A stretch of DNA of 64,000 nucleotides, from assembly GCA_964623055.1 (NCBI GenBank), contig CAZURK010000004.1, forward strand, positions 62,001 through 126,000, written 5' to 3'. Origin of the DNA: JADHUC01 sp964623055 (GTDB lineage Bacteria; Planctomycetota; Planctomycetia; Pirellulales; Pirellulaceae). Position numbers and translations under genes: made by a program. Shown here in pieces: positions 35,307 through 44,127 of the stretch (position 1 is the first letter of the stretch; the number at the start of each line of letters is the position of its first letter). A model generated the notes under the pieces. The model saw nothing but the letters and a program-made list of their open reading frames with translations, did no database searches and was not told where the DNA came from.

Positions 35307-36689
35307 ATGGGCGAAGGACACATCCACTTCGTCACTGGCCGGCTCGCCGAGCAAGCTCTCCGTGCCGTGCTGGAGCCCCTGGCCGCCCAGGTCGGCTTCG
35401 AGTACTCGGTGGGCGTCATGCCGATCACCGTTGCCGCTTTGATGACGCCGAAGTGGATCGGTCGGCACATTGCGCCGCCCAGCAACGCCACTCGAATTCT
35501 ATTGCCCGGCTACTGTGAGGGCGATTTGGAGCCGGTACGCTCCGCAGTAACAGCCTCGGTCGACCGTGGCCCCAAGGATCTTCGCGAGTTATCGGACTTC
35601 TTCGGGCAGGGCAACGCGCCCGGCCACGAGTATGGCGCGTACGACATTCAGATTCTTGCCGAAATCAACCATGCGCCGCGGCTCGCATTGGACGATGTGC
35701 GACGGTTGGCCAACCAGTTGGCCGCCGATGGTGCAGACGTGATCGACGTAGGCTGCGAGCCGGGCGATGCGTGGAGTGGGGTTGCCGACTGCGTCAAGGC
35801 GCTCCGGGATGACGGCCATCGAGTGTCGATCGACAGTCTGAACCCGGCCGAGATCGAACCGGCCGTTCAGGCCGGCGCAGAACTGGTATTGTCGGTCAAT
35901 TCGACGAATCGAGACGCGGCGCGAGACTGGGGATGCGAGGTGGTTGTGATTCCCGACGATCCCTCCACCATGACCGGCCTCGAAGACACGATCCAGACGA
36001 TGGATCGCGCAAAGGTCCCCGTTCGCATCGATCCCATCCTGGAACCGATCGGTTGCGGCTTCGCAGCCAGCCTGGGACGCTACATCGAGGCTCGCGGTCG
36101 ATTCCCGGACGCGGAATTGATGATGGGCATTGGCAACCTTACCGAACTGACCGACGCGGATTCGGCTGGCGTCAACGTGCTGCTGCTGGGCATCTGCCAG
36201 GAACTGGGAATTCGTAGCGTTTTGACGACGCAGGTGATCAATTGGGCTCGGTCCAGTGTTCGCGAGTGTGATCTTGCGCGACGGATGGTTCGATACGCCG
36301 TCGAGTACGGCGTGCCTCCCAAACACGTCGATCCTCGGCTGGTGACCCTGCGTGACCCGAAACTGCACTCGTATGCTCCCGAGTTCCTGGACCAATTGGC
36401 CGGACTGATCAAGGACCACAATTGTCGCATTTTTGCCGATGACGGTGTCCTGCATCTGGTTGGCAGCGACATGCACTTGGAGGACGTCGATCCGTTTGCG
36501 CTGTTCGATTGTCTTATGGCGACCGAGCCGCGGAAACTCGATCAGTCACATGCTTTCTATCTCGGGTACGAGATGGCCAAAGCTATCACTGCATTGACGT
36601 TGGGCAAGGAGTATCGACAGGATGAGGCGCTAGACTGGGGCTACCTGACCGCGCCGGAACAGAGTCATCGGCAGAGTGGTCGTCAATAA
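35307..36689 (+). CDS. DHPS-like protein (DUF6513 type), H4MPT-pathway associated
   Basis: The 460-residue protein has an N-terminal domain of about 100 residues beginning MGEGHIHFVTGRLAEQALRA. A dihydropteroate-synthase-like barrel follows: GADVIDVGCEPGD, VSIDSLNPAEIEPAV, LSVNSTNRDAA, ELMMGIGNLTELTDADS and a C-terminal HLEDVDPFALFDCL. Relatives occur in organisms with H4MPT-linked C1 metabolism, including methylotrophs and planctomycetes, and may act in pterin cofactor synthesis. This fits the ftr gene at 28386. Its own activity is unproven. The ATG has no strong ribosome-binding site. Confidence 0.78.
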   Translation: MGEGHIHFVTGRLAEQALRAVLEPLAAQVGFEYSVGVMPITVAALMTPKWIGRHIAPPSNATRILLPGYCEGDLEPVRSAVTASVDRGPKDLRELSDFFGQGNAPGHEYGAYDIQILAEINHAPRLALDDVRRLANQLAADGADVIDVGCEPGDAWSGVADCVKALRDDGHRVSIDSLNPAEIEPAVQAGAELVLSVNSTNRDAARDWGCEVVVIPDDPSTMTGLEDTIQTMDRAKVPVRIDPILEPIGCGFAASLGRYIEARGRFPDAELMMGIGNLTELTDADSAGVNVLLLGICQELGIRSVLTTQVINWARSSVRECDLARRMVRYAVEYGVPPKHVDPRLVTLRDPKLHSYAPEFLDQLAGLIKDHNCRIFADDGVLHLVGSDMHLEDVDPFALFDCLMATEPRKLDQSHAFYLGYEMAKAITALTLGKEYRQDEALDWGYLTAPEQSHRQSGRQ

Positions 36690-36845
36690 TGTGCGTGTGG
36701 GGTCCGGGCAACGCCGCTGAGGACCTCTATGCGGGAAAACAGGGGCACTCGGTTGAAGCTGAAGTCGCAAGACTTCTGGATGTGGCCGGAAACGCCCGAA
36801 TTCTTGCGAATCCGGCTACCAAGGCCCTTGGCCGCCACCGCCCGT

Positions 36846-37394
36846 CTATTGCCCAGAGTTGCTCGGCATGTCGTACGGCGGCCCGGGCACGGATAGCGTT
36901 GGCGGGGGCAATGGCGAGACGGGTTGGGGGGTGCGTGGTGCGTTGGGCAATGGCACCGCGTATCCGAGTTGTGCGCCGGTTCGCAGTCCTTCGGCCCGTT
37001 CCAGCAATTGGTCGGTCGGCAGGATCTGCTGGGGTTGCATCTGGAAGTTCACGAGATTCTCGTTACGAAGCTCAAACGGCCAGAGGTTCTCGCTGATGAA
37101 ATCCAGCGGCGGAATCTCGTACCAGGGGGGGGAAAACGTCTGCTTGACGGTCAACGTTTCATATCCGTCCTTGATCAACTGGATTTTCCGCGTGCCATAG
37201 TAGGTGAAGTCGGAGGAAACGGGAGTCGTGCCGATTTCCTGGTCGTCGACGAAAACGACGGCGCCCGGCGGATTGCTGCGAACGGTCATCCGTCGCCGGA
37301 CACACCCCGGGGCGGCCGTGATGGCCAATAACGCCAGCAGCAGCAGGAGACGGCCGGTTCGAGCCGTCTTGGTCGACGAAGATGGCTTTGACAC
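36846..37394 (-). CDS. PEGA-domain lipoprotein
   Basis: The protein has a lipoprotein signal with lipobox TAAPGC. A PEGA-type domain follows (MTVRSNPPGAVVFVDDQEIG then TPVSSDFTYYGTRKIQLIKDGYE). The C-terminal tail is Pro-rich. PEGA domains are found on surface-associated proteins. The start is uncertain: the longest frame begins with TTG at 37451; I use GTG at 37394, which leaves a 26-residue basic N-region before the hydrophobic core. No ribosome-binding site decides it. Confidence 0.72.
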   Translation of the reverse strand: MSKPSSSTKTARTGRLLLLLALLAITAAPGCVRRRMTVRSNPPGAVVFVDDQEIGTTPVSSDFTYYGTRKIQLIKDGYETLTVKQTFSPPWYEIPPLDFISENLWPFELRNENLVNFQMQPQQILPTDQLLERAEGLRTGAQLGYAVPLPNAPRTPQPVSPLPPPTLSVPGPPYDMPSNSGQ

Positions 37395-37674
37395 GAGAAT
37401 ATGCCGCGCAAATTGAGAAGATTGGAGTTGGCGTGGAACCCAAGACGACAATACTTACGCGTTTCTGGGACGAGCCGTGGAAGTATAGTGCGACGATTCC
37501 AACGGGGCCAGATCGAATTCGTGAAGTGGTGAGTTGGACTGAAAGCGTCTATTGCCTATCCTCTCGGGGGTAGTCGATGCTACAATAGAAGTATGGGATG
37601 GGGCCCTTGGGTTTGTCCCCCCCGAAAGTTGACGAGTTGGCGCAACGAACCGGCGTTCCCTAAGATAGCGCAAA

Positions 37675-38985
37675 ATGGCCAAGTCGACACGAGAGTTCGT
37701 CGAATCTCTGCAACATGTCGCTCGCACCGACGTGGGGATGCGGCGAGCTAACAACCAGGACTCCCACGCTGTTGTACTCGCCCAGGACGAACAGTCGTGG
37801 AAAGAACGCGGTCACTTGTTTATCGTGGCCGACGGCATGGGGGCCCACGCAGCCGGTGAATTGGCTAGCAAGCTAGCGGTCGACGGAATCTCCCATCTTT
37901 ACGGCCACTATCGTGATCTTCCCCCACACGAGGCGCTTCGGCGTTCGATGGCGGAGACGAACAGCGAGATCCACCGCCGTGGCCAAGCGAATCCGGACTT
38001 TCACAACATGGGCACAACGGCCAGCGCGCTGGTCGTGCTGCCGCAAGGTGCGGTGATGGGCCATGTCGGCGATAGCCGCGTCTACCGCCTGCGGGGCAAA
38101 CGCTTGGACCAACTGACCTTTGACCATAGCCTGCAGTGGGAACTGCGCAACATTGGCCGGTTGCCGGAGGATTCCGATCTGGCGAAGGCCGTGCCCAAGA
38201 ATGTTATCACTCGGTCGTTAGGGCCCAACCCGGACGTCGATATCGATCTGGAGGGTTTCTATCCGCTGGAGGTGGGAGACACCTTCCTGCTATGCAGCGA
38301 TGGGTTGACCGGGCAAGTGGACGACTACGAGCTTGCCGAGATTCTGGCCAGTCTGCCGCCGGACGAGGCGGTAAGTGTTTTGGTCGACTTGGCCATGCTG
38401 CGCGGCGGCCCCGACAACATTACGGTGATCATCGCAAAAATAGCCGGCCCCGGCATGGCGGACGACGGAAACGGCAGAGCACCGACTACGTCGGCGCGCA
38501 AACGCGGCCTGCCGACCGGCAGCTTGGCGTCATGGGTCGTAGGCGGAGTCTGTTTGTTCCTGGCTCTCGTACTGTCGATTGCCGATCAGCAGGGACCGGC
38601 GATCGTGTCGGCATTGGCCGGTCTTGTTGCGGCAATAGTCGGCGTGGTTCTTCTGTTTCGTGGGCGCTCAAAGCCGGACAACTCGGCCAGCAGCGACGAT
38701 CGACTTGGAAACGGGCCACACGCCCATGCGATCTGCAAGGGCGGCGATGAGTTCATGGAGACGCTTTCCGGCGTATTGGACGAGTTGCGCGACGCCGCCC
38801 AGGAGTCCAACTGGGACATCGAATGGAGTCGACTTGTGGAATATCGGCGCGGCGCCGCCAAAGCCGCGGGTTCCGGAGACTACTCCGAAGCGGTTCGCCA
38901 CTACGCAAGAGCGATCAGCTTCATGATGGACGAACTGCGTCGCCAACAGAATCGCGGGGCCAGCGACTCGTCGATCGACTACTGA
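37675..38985 (+). CDS. PP2C-type Ser/Thr protein phosphatase with membrane anchor
   Basis: The 436-residue protein has an N-terminal PP2C domain: ARTDVGMRRANNQDS (about 16-30), FIVADGMGAHAAGELAS (about 49-65), MGTTASALVVLP, VGDSRVYRLRG, LLCSDGLTGQVDDYEL and GGPDNITVIIAKI. These carry the metal-binding Asp residues. Two hydrophobic segments (about 285-300 and 305-325) follow, then a C-terminal helical region (about 350-430). It probably reverses protein-kinase phosphorylation; no kinase gene is adjacent. Confidence 0.9.
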   Translation: MAKSTREFVESLQHVARTDVGMRRANNQDSHAVVLAQDEQSWKERGHLFIVADGMGAHAAGELASKLAVDGISHLYGHYRDLPPHEALRRSMAETNSEIHRRGQANPDFHNMGTTASALVVLPQGAVMGHVGDSRVYRLRGKRLDQLTFDHSLQWELRNIGRLPEDSDLAKAVPKNVITRSLGPNPDVDIDLEGFYPLEVGDTFLLCSDGLTGQVDDYELAEILASLPPDEAVSVLVDLAMLRGGPDNITVIIAKIAGPGMADDGNGRAPTTSARKRGLPTGSLASWVVGGVCLFLALVLSIADQQGPAIVSALAGLVAAIVGVVLLFRGRSKPDNSASSDDRLGNGPHAHAICKGGDEFMETLSGVLDELRDAAQESNWDIEWSRLVEYRRGAAKAAGSGDYSEAVRHYARAISFMMDELRRQQNRGASDSSIDY

Positions 38986-39072
38986 TGTGCCTGTCGTTCC
39001 GGCGGGCCGATGATACGGGGGTTGTACCACGGGCGAGTAGATATCTCCCGTACGATCGGGTGAAACGCCCGC

Positions 39073-39101
39073 TTGACAATGCGGACGGTTCAACGTATTT
39101 T
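39073..39101 (+). promoter_or_regulatory. Sigma70-type promoter of the cimA leader
   Basis: TTGACA (39073-39078) is separated by 17 bp from TATTTT (39096-39101). The predicted start of transcription is near 39108, 28 nt before the leader-peptide ATG. Confidence 0.75.
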
Positions 39102-39135
39102 TCATAAGCTATCGGCTTTAAGGAAGGTTGGTGCA

Positions 39136-39219
39136 ATGCCTATCGGTTCTCCCAACATTTTGACTCCGCCCAGCGTCGGTATAGTTGGCGTCGGCATCGT
39201 GATTATTCGAATAGGCTAA
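39136..39219 (+). CDS. 27-residue Ile/Val-rich leader peptide
   Basis: An AGGAAGG box 8 nt upstream precedes ATG 39136, and the frame ends with TAA at 39217-39219. Of 27 residues, 7 are Ile and 4 are Val; the last fourteen read VGIVGVGIVIIRIG. Two of the Ile codons are ATA. Such short ORFs upstream of branched-chain amino acid genes measure charged tRNA by ribosome stalling. The downstream gene is citramalate synthase, which makes the Ile precursor, so the residue bias fits. It is too short for routine ORF calling. Confidence 0.8.
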   Translation: MPIGSPNILTPPSVGIVGVGIVIIRIG

Positions 39220-39298
39220 ATGGGGGCCTAACGGGGACATTCATCAACACGAGCGACAATTGAAACCCTGAGGCCCGAAAAGGACCTCAGGGTTTTTT
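39212..39298 (+). promoter_or_regulatory. Transcription attenuator with alternative hairpins
   Basis: Four segments can pair in a ladder. TAGGC (39212-39216), at the end of the leader peptide, pairs with GCCTA (39226-39230). GGGCCT (39224-39229) can instead pair with AGGCCC (39271-39276). That would break the terminator stem CCCTGAGG (39266-39273) with CCTCAGGG (39285-39292), followed by T6. A ribosome stalled at the Ile/Val codons would cover the first segment and favour the antiterminator. The pairing was done by eye. Confidence 0.72.
39266..39298 (+). terminator. Intrinsic terminator of the cimA leader
   Basis: An 8-bp stem CCCTGAGG/CCTCAGGG with an 11-nt loop is followed by TTTTTT at 39293-39298. 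It lies 43 bp before the cimA ATG, inside the leader transcript, which fits attenuation rather than the end of the PP2C gene. Confidence 0.85.
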
Positions 39299-39301
39299 GT
39301 T

Positions 39302-39327
39302 GGTCCCGCTCGGCAAGCGGGACCTAC
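39302..39327. repeat. Single arm of the GGTCCCG repeat family
   Basis: GGTCCCGCTCGGCAAGCGGG at 39302-39321, then ACCTAC, matches an arm of the repeat at 17201-17227. It lies between the attenuator T-run and the cimA ribosome-binding site (GGAGGGG, 39328-39334). Confidence 0.88.
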
Positions 39328-39340
39328 GGAGGGGTATACC

Positions 39341-40915
39341 ATGCGTTCCATCCAGATCTACGACACGACGCTGCGTGACGGGACTCAGAGCGAAGGTGTC
39401 TCTCTTTCGCTACACGATAAACTGCAAATCACACAGCGGCTGGATGAAATCGGCGTTGACTATGTCGAAGGCGGATACCCGCTGTCCAACGAAAAGGACG
39501 CCGAGTATTTCCGGCGTGTCCGCGATCTGAATCTGCAACGCACGAAGATCTGCGCGTTCGGGATGACTCGGCGCAAGGGCATTCAAGCGTCCGAAGATCC
39601 AGGCATGAAGGCGCTGTTGGAGACAGAAGCTCCTGTCTGCACGCTGGTGGGCAAGACATGGGACTTCCACGTGGACGAGGTGCTGCAGGTGTCGCCGGAA
39701 GAGAATTTGGCGATGATTGCCGACAGCGTCGGCTTTCTGCGGGAAGCCGGGCGCGATGTCTTCTACGATGCCGAGCACTTCTTCGATGGTTGGAAAGCCA
39801 ATCCCGAATTCGCTGCCGAGACCATCAAGGCGGCGGCCGGAGCCGGCGCAACGGTCGTCATCCTCTGTGACACGAACGGCGGCACTTTGCCCGAGGAGAT
39901 CGCCGAGATCACACGTCAGGCTTGCCAGTGTCTGGAGCCGCTATCCGCGTCGGTCGGCGTCCATTGCCACAACGATTGCGAACTGGCCGTGGCCAATACG
40001 CTGGCTGCGGTCGATGCCGGTGCTCAACAAGTGCAGGGGACGATCAACGGCATTGGCGAGCGTTGTGGAAATGTCGACTTGGTATCCGTGATCAGCAACC
40101 TCGCACTGAAGAAAACGGGTTATCAGGTCTTGGCCGGTCGCAGCCTCGAACACTTGACGGAATTGTCACGATACGTATACGAGACCGCGAATCTGACTCT
40201 TCGTGGCAGTCAGCCTTTTGTCGGTCACAGCGCCTTTGCCCACAAGGGCGGGATGCACGTACATGCCGTCAGCCGTGCGGCCGAAACATACGAACACATT
40301 GATCCGGCACATGTCGGCAACGAACGGAGAATCCTTGTCAGCGAGTTATCGGGCCGTTCGAACATCGTGGCTTTGACTACCAGGCACAACATCCAGAGCG
40401 ACCGCAAATTGATGGACAAGATCTTGAACGAGGTGGTCAAGCTGGAGAATCGCGGCTATCAGTTCGAAGCGGCCGAGGCGTCGTTCGATTTGCTGGTCAA
40501 GCGGTGTGCGGGCACTTTCACACCTCATTTCGAACGAATCAAGTATCATGTCGAAGTGGGTGCGGAACGCGATCGCGAAATCGTAACCGAAGGGACTGTG
40601 AAGCTGCGAGTCAAAGATGAAGTCCGCCACGAGGTGGCCGAGGGCGACGGCCCGGTCAATGCCTTGGACGCCGCTTTGCGAAAGGCGTTAAACGGCACCT
40701 ACCCGAGCCTGTGGAAAATGCATCTGGTGGACTACAAGGTGCGCGTGGTAAACTCCGAGGCGGGAACAGCCGCCAGAATCCGCGTTTTTGTCGAAAGTGC
40801 CGACGACCACGACGTTTGGGGCACGGTTGGGGTCAGCGAAAACATCATCGAGGCAAGCTGGCTGGCTCTGGTCGATGCCATTGAATACAAACTGTACAAG
40901 GACGAGATTCAGTAG
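39341..40915 (+). CDS. cimA: Citramalate synthase
   Basis: This DRE-TIM metallolyase condenses pyruvate and acetyl-CoA to citramalate, the first step of the pyruvate route to isoleucine. The 524-residue protein has IYDTTLRDGTQSEGVSLSL (about 5-23), VEGGYPLSNEKD, HCHNDCELAVANTLAAVDAG (about 205-224), QPFVGHSAFAHKGGMHVHAV and an LVKRC plus VNALDAALRKAL regulatory domain at the C-terminus. It matches the long CimA form rather than LeuA. It is preceded by the Ile/Val leader attenuator and followed 17 bp later by valS. Confidence 0.93.
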   Translation: MRSIQIYDTTLRDGTQSEGVSLSLHDKLQITQRLDEIGVDYVEGGYPLSNEKDAEYFRRVRDLNLQRTKICAFGMTRRKGIQASEDPGMKALLETEAPVCTLVGKTWDFHVDEVLQVSPEENLAMIADSVGFLREAGRDVFYDAEHFFDGWKANPEFAAETIKAAAGAGATVVILCDTNGGTLPEEIAEITRQACQCLEPLSASVGVHCHNDCELAVANTLAAVDAGAQQVQGTINGIGERCGNVDLVSVISNLALKKTGYQVLAGRSLEHLTELSRYVYETANLTLRGSQPFVGHSAFAHKGGMHVHAVSRAAETYEHIDPAHVGNERRILVSELSGRSNIVALTTRHNIQSDRKLMDKILNEVVKLENRGYQFEAAEASFDLLVKRCAGTFTPHFERIKYHVEVGAERDREIVTEGTVKLRVKDEVRHEVAEGDGPVNALDAALRKALNGTYPSLWKMHLVDYKVRVVNSEAGTAARIRVFVESADDHDVWGTVGVSENIIEASWLALVDAIEYKLYKDEIQ

Positions 40916-40932
40916 GTCAGGATTACACAAAG

Positions 40933-43900
40933 ATGTCGCAGACGTTTACATCGGAATCACTGCCGAATCGATTTGACTATGCGGAAGCTCAATCGCGAAT
41001 CTACGCGTGGTGGGAAGAGAAAGGCTGTTTTGACGCCCAGCCCGACTCGGACGGCAAGCCGTTTACCATCGTCATCCCTCCGCCAAACGTGACGGGGGCT
41101 TTGCACCTGGGGCATGCGCTGAACAACACGCTTCAGGACATTCTGATTCGCATGAAGCGTATGCAAGGATTCAACACCCTGTGGATGCCCGGTACCGACC
41201 ATGCCGGCATCGCGACCCAAGCGGTCGTCGAGAAGCGTCTTCGCGAAGAGCAAGGAGTCACTCGCCACGATCTTGGCCGGGAGAAGCTGGTCGAGCGAAT
41301 CTGGGAATGGAAAGACCAGTACGAGGCTCGGATCCTGAGCCAGTTGAAGCAAATGGGCTGTAGCTGCGATTGGCCGCGCACGCGTTTCACGCTCGACCCT
41401 ATCTGCGCTCGCGCCGTTCGCACCACGTTTTTCGATCTGTTCAAGAAAGGGCTGATCTATCACGGCAAGAAACTGGTCAACTGGGATCCATTCTTGCAGA
41501 CCGCCGTGTCCGACGACGAGGTGTTTCACAAAGAAGTGAAAGGCCATTTCTGGCATTTCCGATACCCTGTCATCGATCCGAAGCCCGGCGAACCGGCGCA
41601 CGTGACCATCGCAACAACGCGGCCCGAGACTATGTTAGGCGACACAGCCGTCGCCGTGCATCCCAATCCGGCGGCGGCCTTGGACAGACTGGATGCCAAG
41701 CTGTTGGACAAACTGGCGACAGCTTCCGCCAAAGAAAAGGATGACATCCAGAGCAGTCTGGACAATGTTCGCCAACGCCGCGAAACCATGCTACCGCAAC
41801 TCGACCAACTTCGCGACATGGCGAACGATGGGCGCATGTTGCTGCTGCCGCTGATGGAACGCGAGATTCCGTTGATCGCGGACGAGTGGGCAAAACCCGA
41901 GATGGGAAGCGGTTGCGTCAAGATCACGCCGGCACACGATCCGAACGACTATGAGGTTGGGCTGCGGCAAGACTTGCCGATGATCAACATCCTGAAGCCC
42001 GACGGCACACTTAACCGTAACGCGGGCAAGTATCGAGATATGACGGTCATGGAGGCGCGGGAGCAGGTTGTCGCTGACCTGGAAGCCCAAGGGCTCCTGG
42101 GCGAAGTCGAAGACCGTTTGATCGATCTGGCCCATTCCGATCGCGGCAAGACGCCGATCGAACCGTATCTGGCCGATCAATGGTTCGTCAGAATGGGCCA
42201 GCTTGCCCAGTCTGCAATGGATGCGGTGAAGGACGGCCGAGTCAAGATCGCCCCTCCGCGCTACGCCAAGGGTTACCTCGATTGGCTGGACGAGAAGCGG
42301 GATTGGCCCGTCAGTCGTCAGCTTTGGTGGGGACACCAGATTCCCATCTGGTCGAAACCATGCAAGGACGAGGCTGAACACGATCAGTTCCTGGACGAAT
42401 TGAAGAAAGACCCCGACATCGCGGCGGCAAAACTGCCCTATCAGGTCGAGATCAACACCGATTTCGACCCGGAGGATGAAGATTCCGTGTACGCCAGACT
42501 GCACGTGTGTATCAACGAAGGAACTGTGGAAGCGGAAGCCCGTTTCGAGCAACTCGGTTACGCGCGGGAAGAGGACGTTCTGGACACGTGGTTCAGTTCC
42601 GCGCTCTGGCCCCATTCGACGCTTGGTTGGCCGGAGAAGACACCTGAATTGGAGTGTTACTATCCGACCAGCACTCTCATAACCAGTCGCGACATTATCA
42701 CCCTTTGGGTCGCTCGCATGGTCCTCTCCGGTCTGAACAACGTCGGGGAAATCCCGTTCCACGAAGTGTTCGTCCACCCGAAGATTCTGGACGGGGACGG
42801 CGAGACGATGTCCAAATCCAAGGGCAACGGAATCGACCCGCTGGATGTGATCGACAAGTTCGGCGCAGACGCGTTGCGGTTTGCTATGGCGTTTTTGACC
42901 GGCGACGTGCAAGACGTTCGCATGCCGGTGCACTTCGAATGTCCCTACGACGACCCTTCGAAGGAGAAGTCTCCGAAAGAGAAATCCAAGGAGGAAGAAG
43001 CTGAGGACAAATGCGGAGGGCTGGTCAAGCAGACGAAAAAGAATCGAATACTGCCGAAAATCAAGTGCCCCAAATGCAAGAGAGAATTTTCGACGCAGTG
43101 GGCGACAGCCGAGGCTGACCTGGCTTTGCCTCGCGGTCCGGTTGTAAGCGAACGATTCGAGGTGGCGCGGAATTTCGGCAACAAACTGTGGAACGCTTCG
43201 CGCTTCGCATTGATGAACCTGAACGGCTACACGTCAGGGACGGTCGAGGACGATGCGATGTCCGTGGAAGACCGCTGGATCCTCAGCCGGTTGGCTACAG
43301 TGACCGGCCAGGTTACGGAGGCGTTGGATGCATATCGCTATTCGGACGCTGCCCGCACGCTGTATGACTTTGCCTGGGACGAATTCTGCAGTTTCTTCGT
43401 CGAAATGCTGAAGAACCGCCTGTCGGACGACGCCACGCGTGTCGTCGCTCAACGCGTGCTGGCGCATACGTTGGACACATTGTTGCGGTTGCTGCACCCG
43501 ATCATACCGTTCATTACCGAGGAGGTCTGGCAACTGCTCGGCAGGGCGGCGCCCGAACGCGGCCTGGAGCCGCAGATGGCTAGTGAAACCATCATGAAGG
43601 CGTCGTGGCCGGAGGCCGATGGCAGTCGGCGGGACGAAGAAATCGAGGCGCGGTTCGCCGAATTCCAGGCCGTGCTTGGCGCCCTGCGGGAGATCCGCAG
43701 CCGGCAGAACATCCCACCGAGAAGTCCGATCGAATTCAGTGTCCGCTGCAACGAGGCCACGGCGAAACTGCTGCAGCCCATGGAGGCCTACTTTGCATCC
43801 ATGGCCAACGCGGCGGCGGTTGCTTGGGGCGAACAGACGGAACCTCCAGCCACAAATGCCACGGTGCACATCTCTGGCGCCGACGTGTTCGTTGACTTGA

Positions 43901-44127
43901 CCGGCTTCATCGATGTCGACGCAGAGAAAGCCCGCCTCGAAAAGCGCGAGCGCGAGGTACTCGGCCAGATCCAAGCCAAGGAGAAAAAACTGGCCAACGC
44001 CAAGTTCGTCGAACGCGCTCCCGCCGATGTCGTCCAGCGAGAGCGCGACAGCTTGGCGAAACTGAAAGTCGAGTTAACGTCCGTGCAAAAGACCTTGGAT
44101 GGCTTATGCGGAGGTTCCAAACAGTGA
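40933..44127 (+). CDS. valS: Valyl-tRNA synthetase
   Basis: The 1064-residue class I synthetase charges tRNA-Val. It has the HIGH motif in PPPNVTGALHLGHALNNTL (about 49-67), a KMSKS variant GETMSKSKGNGIDPLDVIDKF (about 622-642), the CP1 editing domain with TRPETMLGDTAVAVHP, WWGHQIPIW, and a C-terminal coiled coil (KARLEKREREVLGQIQAKEK). Two insertions stand out: a charged helical stretch in the editing domain (about 255-290) and a charged Lys/Glu insert with a CPKC motif near 680-720. It is probably co-transcribed with cimA under the attenuator. Confidence 0.95.
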   Translation: MSQTFTSESLPNRFDYAEAQSRIYAWWEEKGCFDAQPDSDGKPFTIVIPPPNVTGALHLGHALNNTLQDILIRMKRMQGFNTLWMPGTDHAGIATQAVVEKRLREEQGVTRHDLGREKLVERIWEWKDQYEARILSQLKQMGCSCDWPRTRFTLDPICARAVRTTFFDLFKKGLIYHGKKLVNWDPFLQTAVSDDEVFHKEVKGHFWHFRYPVIDPKPGEPAHVTIATTRPETMLGDTAVAVHPNPAAALDRLDAKLLDKLATASAKEKDDIQSSLDNVRQRRETMLPQLDQLRDMANDGRMLLLPLMEREIPLIADEWAKPEMGSGCVKITPAHDPNDYEVGLRQDLPMINILKPDGTLNRNAGKYRDMTVMEAREQVVADLEAQGLLGEVEDRLIDLAHSDRGKTPIEPYLADQWFVRMGQLAQSAMDAVKDGRVKIAPPRYAKGYLDWLDEKRDWPVSRQLWWGHQIPIWSKPCKDEAEHDQFLDELKKDPDIAAAKLPYQVEINTDFDPEDEDSVYARLHVCINEGTVEAEARFEQLGYAREEDVLDTWFSSALWPHSTLGWPEKTPELECYYPTSTLITSRDIITLWVARMVLSGLNNVGEIPFHEVFVHPKILDGDGETMSKSKGNGIDPLDVIDKFGADALRFAMAFLTGDVQDVRMPVHFECPYDDPSKEKSPKEKSKEEEAEDKCGGLVKQTKKNRILPKIKCPKCKREFSTQWATAEADLALPRGPVVSERFEVARNFGNKLWNASRFALMNLNGYTSGTVEDDAMSVEDRWILSRLATVTGQVTEALDAYRYSDAARTLYDFAWDEFCSFFVEMLKNRLSDDATRVVAQRVLAHTLDTLLRLLHPIIPFITEEVWQLLGRAAPERGLEPQMASETIMKASWPEADGSRRDEEIEARFAEFQAVLGALREIRSRQNIPPRSPIEFSVRCNEATAKLLQPMEAYFASMANAAAVAWGEQTEPPATNATVHISGADVFVDLTGFIDVDAEKARLEKREREVLGQIQAKEKKLANAKFVERAPADVVQRERDSLAKLKVELTSVQKTLDGLCGGSKQ

